In this document: positions 1 to 4,669 of the stretch, in pieces
Numbering within the stretch: position 1 is the first letter of the stretch
Layout of the letters: each line of letters starts with the position of its first letter
The notes under the pieces: model-generated
The model's database searches: none
The model's input: only the letters and a program-made list of their open reading frames with translations
Told to the model about the DNA's origin: nothing
Translations under genes and position numbers: made by a program
Assembly (NCBI GenBank): GCA_902783735.1
Contig: CACZSE010000064.1
Location: 1-6,192, forward strand
Direction of reading: 5' to 3'
Length of the DNA stretch: 6,192 nt
From: an uncultured Lachnospiraceae bacterium
GTDB taxonomy: Bacteria; Bacillota; Clostridia; Lachnospirales; Lachnospiraceae

Positions 1-70
1 GCCTTTGGCCAAAGCTTGCCCGGATATGGATGAACAGGATACACTAGTTAGTTTACATAACAAGGGGAAG

Positions 71-93
71 AAGCATGAGATTTGCTCATGTTT
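71..93 (+). terminator. Possible terminator hairpin of an upstream gene
   Basis: The arms AAGCATGAG (71-79) and CTCATGTTT (85-93) can form a 9-bp stem with one G-U pair, closed by a 5-base loop. The thymines that would follow are partly in the right arm, and the sequence then continues TGTGAC, so the U tract is poor. The stem lies after stop codons in two of the three plus frames (31-33 and 43-45). That fits the 3' end of a gene lying before the window, but the stem could equally be a leader structure. Confidence 0.3.
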
Positions 94-97
94 GTGA

Positions 98-221
98 CAT
101 AGATGATTCCATGCTGTGTTACACGTAGTTCAAAAATGATGTATAATAATATCTGACTTTTCGTGATCGGATCATATAAATATAGTATTTTGAAAAGAAA
201 AGCTGTACAGGAGGATTATTA
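98..221 (+). promoter_or_regulatory. Candidate promoter region and palindrome before the 222-1614 cluster
   Basis: Two promoter candidates are visible. The first is a perfect TATAAT at 142-147, but no good -35 lies 16-18 bases before it (TTACAC at 119-124 is weak). The second is CTGACT (153-158), a 16-base spacer and TATAAA (175-180). The palindrome TGATC-G-GATCA (164-174) fills most of that spacer, where a bound repressor would block RNA polymerase. A smaller palindrome, GTGT-T-ACAC, lies just upstream near 116-124. Which promoter is used, and whether the palindromes are operators, cannot be settled from sequence alone. Confidence 0.4.
209..214 (+). promoter_or_regulatory. Ribosome binding site of the FakA-C-like gene
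   Basis: A perfect AGGAGG lies seven bases before the ATG at 222. It fixes the start of this short gene and argues that the free-standing domain is deliberately translated and is not a leftover of a broken larger gene. Confidence 0.85.
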
Positions 222-515
222 ATGGAACCAATACAAAGCATTGATGCCGAGGACGATCAGTTTGCATATCGATATGATACGCAGCTGTTGATTGACAGAA
301 GGGCTGAGGATCTTGATGAAGACGAGATCGCAGATTATATCACTTCACATTTTGAAGGCAATTCACTTATAGCTGCAGGAGATGAGGATCTTATAAAGAT
401 ACATTTTCATACAAATGAGCCTTGGAAGATCCTTGAATATTGTAACAGCGTCGGAGAGATATACGATATCGTTGTAGAGGATATGATCCGACAGTCTGCA
501 GGATTACAGGGGTAA
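222..515 (+). CDS. Free-standing FakA/YloV C-terminal-like (DAK-related) domain protein
   Basis: This 97-residue acidic protein has no signal peptide or membrane segment. Residues 14-94 resemble the C-terminal domain of FakA/YloV, the dihydroxyacetone-kinase-like fatty acid kinase. The likeness rests on an F-A-Y-R-Y-D-T-Q-L strand like the family's GYCTEF region, then G-N-S-L-I-A-A-G-D-E-D-L-I-K-I-H-F-H-T-N at 46-65 (family form GDSLVVVGDDDLVKVHVHTN), and a final G-E-I-Y-D-I-V-V-E-D-M segment. Full-length FakA is about 550 residues and has an N-terminal kinase domain, absent here. As I recall, this C-terminal part contacts the fatty-acid carrier FakB, so a free copy could bind a FakB/DegV-type protein or regulate one; that is inference. 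Perfect ribosome binding site, stop at 513-515, and only 27 bases to the next gene, so co-transcription is likely. Domain assignment fairly sure; role unknown. Confidence 0.75.
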   Translation: MEPIQSIDAEDDQFAYRYDTQLLIDRRAEDLDEDEIADYITSHFEGNSLIAAGDEDLIKIHFHTNEPWKILEYCNSVGEIYDIVVEDMIRQSAGLQG

Positions 516-542
516 AAGGCAAATAACAAGGAGGGTTACAGC

Positions 543-1160
543 ATGGATCAAAAAGCATTATACAAACTGTCATACGGTGTATTTATGTTGGCTACTACGG
601 CCGACGGAAAGACAAACGGATGTATAACCAATACCTGCATGCAGGTTGCGGGAGATCCCGTAAGAATAGCCATCAGCTGCATCAACAGCAATTATACATG
701 TGAGCTGATCAAAAAAAGCGGTGTATTTACACTCAGCATGTTAGATGATTCCTGCTCTTTTGAGACTATTAAGCATTTCGGTATGCAGTCGGGAAGAAAT
801 GTGGACAAATTCGATTCACTTAAGATGCCTCTCGATGATAAAGGGATCCCCTATATGGGTTGGATGAGCTGTGCCATGATCAGTGCAACGGTCGTTGACA
901 GCATAGACCTTGGTACTCATACCATGTTTATAGCAGTGATCGATGACGCAAAGGTCTTAAGTGAGAACGGACCGCTTACATATGCCGATTATCAGAACAG
1001 GGTTAAGCCCAAACCGCAGCAAAAGCCGGAGGATAAAAAGATCGTGGCATGGCGCTGTAAGATATGCGGATTTGTCTATGAGGGAAGTGAGCTTCCTAAG
1101 GACTATATCTGCCCGACATGCGGACACGGAGCAGACGATTTTGAACCTGTTTATGCATAA
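543..1160 (+). CDS. hrb: Flavin reductase-rubredoxin fusion (high-molecular-weight rubredoxin type)
   Basis: A soluble 205-residue two-domain redox protein. Residues 1 to about 155 form a flavin-reductase-like FMN-binding split barrel, recognisable from the opening L-Y-K-L-S-Y-G-V-F-M-L, the T-N-G-C-I-T-N-T segment near 24-31 and the G-T-H-T-M-F-I-A-V-I strand near 123-132. A proline/lysine/glutamine linker (about 155-165) leads to a rubredoxin domain whose iron ligands are C172, C175, C190 and C193. The 14 residues between the two Cys pairs match the short rubredoxin of rubrerythrins, not the roughly 29 of free rubredoxins. In acetogenic relatives such as Moorella, Hrb passes electrons from NAD(P)H to the flavodiiron protein FprA, which reduces NO or O2. 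No FprA or rubrerythrin gene lies in this window, so the partner must be elsewhere. AAGGAGGG at 528-535 supports the start. The family is clear; the exact acceptor is inferred. Confidence 0.88.
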   Translation: MDQKALYKLSYGVFMLATTADGKTNGCITNTCMQVAGDPVRIAISCINSNYTCELIKKSGVFTLSMLDDSCSFETIKHFGMQSGRNVDKFDSLKMPLDDKGIPYMGWMSCAMISATVVDSIDLGTHTMFIAVIDDAKVLSENGPLTYADYQNRVKPKPQQKPEDKKIVAWRCKICGFVYEGSELPKDYICPTCGHGADDFEPVYA

Positions 1161-1200
1161 TAGCGAAATATTTAAGCTTTAGAAAAGAGAGAAGAACCAA

Positions 1201-1614
1201 ATGGTAAAAAAGATAATACACGATCCCATATTTCTTGCACAAAAGTCAGATCCGGCAACCGAAAAGGATGCCCATATCATAACCGATCTGATAGATACGC
1301 TCAAAGCCAATGAGAAGGACTGCGTCGGTATGGCGGCAAACATGATAGGAGAGAAAAAGAGTATCATTGCCATCAATGTAGGCATGGGTCAGCTTGTAAT
1401 GATCAATCCGCAGATAGTCTCAAAGAGTAAGCCGTTCATGACTACCGAAGGGTGCCTTTCTCTTGCGGGAGAGCCTAAAGAGACCAGAAGATATTTTGAA
1501 ATAGAGGTCGAGTATCTTGACAGAGACTTTAAGTCTCAAAAACAGAAATATACAGGTTGGAGTGCGCAGATCATTCAGCACGAGATCGATCACTGCAACG
1601 GTATACTGATATAA
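1201..1614 (+). CDS. Short peptide-deformylase-like protein lacking the motif-1 glutamine
   Basis: A 137-residue cytoplasmic protein of the peptide deformylase family, which removes the formyl group from N-terminal methionine. Motif 2 is intact as E-G-C-L-S with metal ligand C85. Motif 3 is intact as H-E-I-D-H with ligands H127 and H131 and catalytic E128. Motif 1, normally G-x-G-x-A-A-x-Q, reads C41-V-G43-M-A45-A46-N-M48. The first glycine and the glutamine that stabilises the oxyanion are therefore replaced by Cys and Met. The protein ends six residues after the last ligand, so it lacks the C-terminal helix of the 169-residue E. coli enzyme. Similar short proteins with AANMIG occur in streptococci and other Firmicutes beside a canonical deformylase, as I recall. 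Activity is doubtful; a paralogue with altered specificity or a regulatory metalloprotein is possible. The ribosome binding site is only a weak purine run (about 1181-1195). The gene lies 40 bases after hrb. Confidence 0.85.
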   Translation: MVKKIIHDPIFLAQKSDPATEKDAHIITDLIDTLKANEKDCVGMAANMIGEKKSIIAINVGMGQLVMINPQIVSKSKPFMTTEGCLSLAGEPKETRRYFEIEVEYLDRDFKSQKQKYTGWSAQIIQHEIDHCNGILI

Positions 1615-1625
1615 CGTTGTAAATG

Positions 1626-1655
1626 TATCCTCCCGGGATTTCAGGGAGGATATTT
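1626..1655 (+). terminator. Hairpin between the deformylase-like gene and copA
   Basis: TATCCTCCC (1626-1634) and GGGAGGATA (1644-1652) form a perfect 9-bp stem with a 9-base loop. Only TTT-AATT follows, so as an intrinsic terminator it is modest. It may end the upstream cluster or attenuate read-through into copA. The right arm contains GGGAGGA, a Shine-Dalgarno-like run that the left arm would cover, but it lies more than 20 bases from the copA ATG, and copA has its own closer site. Confidence 0.45.
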
Positions 1656-1661
1656 AATTGG

Positions 1662-1668
1662 AAAAGGA
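1662..1668 (+). promoter_or_regulatory. Ribosome binding site of copA
   Basis: AAAAGGA ends six bases before the ATG at 1675 and supports that start. It is weaker than the perfect site inside the same gene at 4024-4031, so the internal start could be initiated at least as efficiently as the main one. Confidence 0.65.
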
Positions 1669-1674
1669 TTTGAT

Positions 1675-4248
1675 ATGGATCAGTATAATGTAACAGGCAT
1701 GAGTTGTGCCGCATGCCAGGCGAGAGTGGAAAAAGCGGTAGGCAGGTTGGAGGGAGTAGAAAGCTGTGCCGTGAGTCTGCTGACGAATTCCATGTCGGTA
1801 GAGGGAACCGCTTCGCACGAAAGTATTATAAAAGCAGTAGAAGATGCCGGTTACGGCGCCTCATTAAAAACGGACCCGTTTTCTGCTGATGAAAGAAGTA
1901 TTACTACGCAGAACAGACTTGAAGATAAAGAAACACCGAAGATAAAAAAGAGACTCATAACGTCGGTCGTCCTGGTTGTCTTACTTATGTATTTTTCTAT
2001 GGGACATATGATGTTCGGGTTTCCCATTCCTTCATGGTTTGAAGGCAATCATGTTGCCATGGGACTTGTACAGCTTCTTATCGCAACAGCCGTCATGGTC
2101 ATAAATCAGAAGTTTTTTATAAGCGGTTTTAAGGGACTCATTCACGGTGCGCCCAACATGGATACACTTGTGGCACTTGGATCGGGAGCCTCATATATCT
2201 ACAGTACATGGATGCTGTTTTTAATGACTGATGCTGTTGTAAAGTCAGGGCCGGACTCGGCCATGATATATATGGATGAGTTTTACTTTGAATCGGCAGC
2301 AATGATACTGGCACTTATAACGGTAGGAAAGATGCTCGAATCCCGTTCTAAGGGGAAGACTACTGATGCATTAAAAGGTCTGATCAGTCTTATGCCCAAA
2401 ACGGTGAACGTGATAAGAAATGACAAAACTCAGAATATAGAGATCTCCAAAGCTGTTGTCGGAGATGTTTTTGAAGTTAAGCCCGGCGAGAGCATACCAC
2501 TGGATGCTGTCATAATCGAAGGAAATACATCAATAGACGAGTCCGCCCTGACCGGCGAGAGCATACCTGTAGATAAAACCGCAGGAGATAATGTAAGCGC
2601 CGCGACCATAAATACAAACGGATATATCAAATGTCGGGCTGTAAGAGTGGGAAAGGACACCACGCTTTCCCAGATCATTAAGCTTGTCAGTGATACTGCT
2701 GCGACCAAGGCGCCGATAGCAAAGGTGGCGGATAAAGTTTCGGGGGTGTTTGTTCCGGTAGTTATCTCTATAGCGGTTCTGACATTCATTGTTTGGATGA
2801 TAGCAGGTAAGGACACAGGCTTTTCTTTAGCCAGAGCGGTAAGTGTACTTGTCATAAGCTGCCCATGTGCTCTGGGATTAGCCACACCGGTAGCGATCAT
2901 GGTCGGAAGCGGGATGGGTGCAAAGAACGGTATTCTCTATAAAAATGCATCTGCTTTGGAATATGCGGGAAAGACAAAGATCGTGGTGCTCGATAAGACA
3001 GGTACCGTAACGACGGGCACTCCGGAGGTGACCGATATTATCCCTGTTGGGAAAATGAGCAAAGAAGAATTCATTAAGATCGCTTTTTCGCTCGAGAATA
3101 AAAGTGAGCACCCTCTTGCAAAGGCTGTTGTCAGATATGCAACTGAGAAGGGGATATCACCCTATGATACGGATTCATTTGAGGTCATAACCGGAAGCGG
3201 CCTAAAGGGCGTTATAAACGGTAAAAAGATACTGGCAGGAAGTATTTCATATATATCAGATATTGCGGGAAATGAGATCGCGGTTGACATAAAACAGAAA
3301 GCCGACAGCTTGAGTATCAACGGAAAGACTCCTATAGCTTTTGTTTTACAGAATGATGATTCAACAGAATTGCTTGGTTTGATCGGTATAGCTGACAGTA
3401 TAAGAAATGATGCAAAGGAAGCGATAGCAGAATTGAAGGATCAGGGAATCCGAGTAGTTATGTTAACCGGAGATAATAAGCTTACCGCAAGTGCTATTGC
3501 AAAAGAAGCCGGTATAAACGATGTGATCTCCGATGTTCTTCCGTCCGATAAAGCGTCAGTGGTAGAAAACCTTAAAAAGCATGGCCTTGTAGTAATGGTA
3601 GGTGACGGTATTAATGACGCACCGGCACTTACTGCAGCAGATGTTGGAATGGCGATAGGCGGTGGTACCGACATAGCGGCAGATTCCGCAGATGTTGTTC
3701 TCATGAAGGAAGGACTCAGATCGGTTCCCGCAGCGATCAGATTGGGAAGGGTTGTGCTCAAAAACATTCATGAAAATCTTTTCTGGGCCTTTATATATAA
3801 TGTTTTGGGTATCCCTCTTGCAGCAGGTGTCTTTACCGGACTGCTCGGATTTGGGCTGAATCCGACTTTTGCTGCGGCCGCCATGAGCTTTTCAAGCTTT
3901 TTTGTTGTGAGTAATGCTTTAAGATTAAATCTCTATAAAGTATTTGATGCCGGCCGGGATAAGATGATAAAACCTGTAGAAGGTGATATTATAGACATAA
4001 AAAATGAGAAAGACAGAATTAATAAGGAGGAAAGTATAATGACTAAGACAATGTACATTGAAGGCATGATGTGTGAACATTGTGAAGCAAGAGTTAAAAA
4101 GACTCTTGAGGCTATAGAAGGGGTTGCGAGTGCGACTGTCAGTCATAAGGAAGGAACTGCAGTAGTTACCCTTAGTTCAGAAGTGGATGATGATGTTTTG
4201 TCCAAAGCTGTTGAAGCTCAGGATTATGTCGTAAATAGGGTTGAATAA
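1675..4248 (+). CDS. copA: Copper(I)-exporting P1B-type ATPase with a C-terminal CopZ-like domain
   Basis: An 857-residue membrane pump that uses ATP to expel Cu(I) from the cytoplasm. Residues 1-68 are an HMA metal-binding domain with C11-A-A-C14. Helices follow at roughly 95-113, 127-147, 164-184 and 206-222. The actuator carries T293-G-E-S296. After a helix near 355-376 comes the metal-site helix with C396-P-C398. The phosphorylated aspartate is D440 (DKTGT), the nucleotide-binding His-Pro is H479-P480, then T598-G-D-N601 and G643-D-G-I-N-D648. The last two helices carry Y708-N709 and M737 with S740-S741, the signature of Cu(I) rather than Zn/Cd pumps. Unusually, the frame continues through a charged linker (about 753-788) into a second HMA domain with C800-E-H-C803, whereas most bacterial CopA proteins end soon after the last helix. 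That domain has its own translation start (see 4039). I found no clear CopY or CsoR operator upstream. A complete, intact gene. Confidence 0.95.
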   Translation: MDQYNVTGMSCAACQARVEKAVGRLEGVESCAVSLLTNSMSVEGTASHESIIKAVEDAGYGASLKTDPFSADERSITTQNRLEDKETPKIKKRLITSVVLVVLLMYFSMGHMMFGFPIPSWFEGNHVAMGLVQLLIATAVMVINQKFFISGFKGLIHGAPNMDTLVALGSGASYIYSTWMLFLMTDAVVKSGPDSAMIYMDEFYFESAAMILALITVGKMLESRSKGKTTDALKGLISLMPKTVNVIRNDKTQNIEISKAVVGDVFEVKPGESIPLDAVIIEGNTSIDESALTGESIPVDKTAGDNVSAATINTNGYIKCRAVRVGKDTTLSQIIKLVSDTAATKAPIAKVADKVSGVFVPVVISIAVLTFIVWMIAGKDTGFSLARAVSVLVISCPCALGLATPVAIMVGSGMGAKNGILYKNASALEYAGKTKIVVLDKTGTVTTGTPEVTDIIPVGKMSKEEFIKIAFSLENKSEHPLAKAVVRYATEKGISPYDTDSFEVITGSGLKGVINGKKILAGSISYISDIAGNEIAVDIKQKADSLSINGKTPIAFVLQNDDSTELLGLIGIADSIRNDAKEAIAELKDQGIRVVMLTGDNKLTASAIAKEAGINDVISDVLPSDKASVVENLKKHGLVVMVGDGINDAPALTAADVGMAIGGGTDIAADSADVVLMKEGLRSVPAAIRLGRVVLKNIHENLFWAFIYNVLGIPLAAGVFTGLLGFGLNPTFAAAAMSFSSFFVVSNALRLNLYKVFDAGRDKMIKPVEGDIIDIKNEKDRINKEESIMTKTMYIEGMMCEHCEARVKKTLEAIEGVASATVSHKEGTAVVTLSSEVDDDVLSKAVEAQDYVVNRVE
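4024..4041 (+). promoter_or_regulatory. Internal in-frame ribosome binding site and start codon within copA
   Basis: AAGGAGGA at 4024-4031 is a near-perfect Shine-Dalgarno sequence. After a seven-base spacer comes ATG at 4039, which is in the copA frame (codon 789) and lies exactly where the CopZ-like domain begins. In the full-length protein the same bases are read as the N-K-E-E-S linker. The site is stronger than the one before copA itself. Confidence 0.75.
4039..4248 (+). CDS. copZ: CopZ-like copper chaperone, probable internal-start product of copA
   Basis: Initiation at ATG 4039 would give a 69-residue free protein, the typical size of CopZ chaperones, identical to the last 69 residues of the pump. 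It has one HMA (ferredoxin-like) domain with the Cu(I)-binding M-M-C-E-H-C motif at residues 10-15 (cysteines 12 and 15), followed by an E-A-R-V-K-K-T-L helix and a G-T-A-V-V-T-L strand. CopZ carries Cu(I) in the cytoplasm and hands it to CopA or a copper repressor. What is seen is the ideal Shine-Dalgarno and spacing at the exact domain boundary; that the free protein is made is inferred. The E. coli copA gene likewise yields a free chaperone, there by programmed frameshifting. The alternative is that the domain exists only fused to the pump. Confidence 0.6.
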   Translation: MTKTMYIEGMMCEHCEARVKKTLEAIEGVASATVSHKEGTAVVTLSSEVDDDVLSKAVEAQDYVVNRVE

Positions 4249-4269
4249 AAAAAGGCTCTGTGATACAAT
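4241..4269 (+). promoter_or_regulatory. Promoter of the cobalamin riboswitch transcript
   Basis: TTGAAT (4241-4246) and TACAAT (4264-4269) are separated by exactly 17 bases and each differs from the sigma-A consensus at one or two positions. The -35 overlaps the last codons and stop of copA. Transcription would start near 4276, about 20 bases before the riboswitch core, so cbiK can be expressed independently of copper control of copA. Confidence 0.6.
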
Positions 4270-4291
4270 TTGAAAAGTTTCATACAGAAAG

Positions 4292-4502
4292 GTAAACGGT
4301 GCCGTTATCATAATTGTTTTGTGATAAGGGTTAAAAGGGAAACAGGTGTAAGTCCTGTGCGATCTCGTCACTGTGAGTAAGGAGTACGTTCATCGTTTTT
4401 GGTGGTTGTGTTATGTAAACCATCAAAAGTCACTGGGTATCCGGGAAGGCAGATGTCCGTATGTTGATATATGAGCCAGGAGACCTGCCGGTTATCGGTA
4501 CA
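4292..4502 (+). ncRNA. Cobalamin (adenosylcobalamin-type) riboswitch
   Basis: A full B12 aptamer lies in the leader of the cobaltochelatase gene. Conserved blocks appear in the right order: the P2 stem TTATCA/TGATAA (4305-4310 and 4322-4327); GGGTTAAAAGGGAA (4328-4341) followed by CAGGTGTAAGTCCTG (4343-4357); the CACTGTGAG segment (4369-4377); CACTGGGTATCCGGGAAGG (4431-4449); and the hallmark B12 box AGCCAGGAGACCTGCC (4474-4489). Binding of coenzyme B12 normally shuts off downstream expression, here presumably through the terminator at 4586-4619. The exact P1 ends are uncertain by several bases. Confidence 0.95.
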
Positions 4503-4528
4503 GGAAGATATATTCCGGATCACGAGTA

Positions 4529-4585
4529 ATTGATCGTACTGATTTACAGGGAGAGATCCCTTTATTTGTGTTGTCTAAGATCAAT
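4529..4585 (+). promoter_or_regulatory. Riboswitch expression platform, upstream pairing elements
   Basis: ATTGATC (4529-4535) is perfectly complementary to GATCAAT (4579-4585), directly before the terminator stem. Between them GGGA-GAGA-TCCC (4549-4560) forms a short hairpin with a GNRA-type tetraloop. I did not find a long upstream match to the terminator's left arm that would make an obvious antiterminator, so the switching pairing remains unresolved. Confidence 0.4.
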
Positions 4586-4619
4586 CACCTCCGGTTTATG
4601 TCGGAGGTGTTTTTTATTT
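4586..4619 (+). terminator. Riboswitch-controlled intrinsic terminator before cbiK
   Basis: CACCTCCG (4586-4593) and CGGAGGTG (4602-4609) form a perfect 8-bp GC-rich stem with an 8-base loop, followed by six thymines and ATTT. It lies between the B12 aptamer and the start of cbiK, where it would stop transcription when cobalamin is plentiful. Confidence 0.88.
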
Positions 4620-4655
4620 GAACATTAACTCATAGAGTTAAAATATTTATATAAA

Positions 4656-4662
4656 AGAGGAG
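4656..4662 (+). promoter_or_regulatory. Ribosome binding site of the CbiK lipoprotein
   Basis: AGAGGAG ends seven bases before the ATG at 4670. It lies beyond the terminator, so the riboswitch probably acts on transcription and not by hiding this site. It also confirms that the start is immediately before the signal peptide. Confidence 0.75.
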
Positions 4663-4669
4663 AATCATT

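Noticed and set aside
2..97. Short plus-strand frame open from the window edge to a TGA at 95-97
   Set aside because: Only 31 codons, no recognisable motif, Cys- and Lys-rich end, and it runs through the hairpin at 71-93. It may be the tail of an upstream gene, but cannot be supported.
391..573. Minus-strand open frame across the FakA-C/hrb junction
   Set aside because: It has no ribosome binding site and no domain, and overlaps two well-supported plus-strand genes and their ribosome binding sites.
961..1182. Plus-strand alternative frame over the end of hrb
   Set aside because: Shadow of the rubredoxin domain; the Cys-x-x-Cys motifs are in the hrb frame and no ribosome binding site precedes the alternative start.
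1547..1556. TACAGGTTGG, resembling half of a TACAnnTGTA cop box
   Set aside because: Only the first half matches and it lies inside the deformylase-like coding region; not credible as a copper operator.
2430..2900. Minus-strand 156-codon open frame inside copA
   Set aside because: Low-complexity A/S/T-rich translation typical of the antisense of a conserved coding region; copA here encodes essential ATPase motifs.
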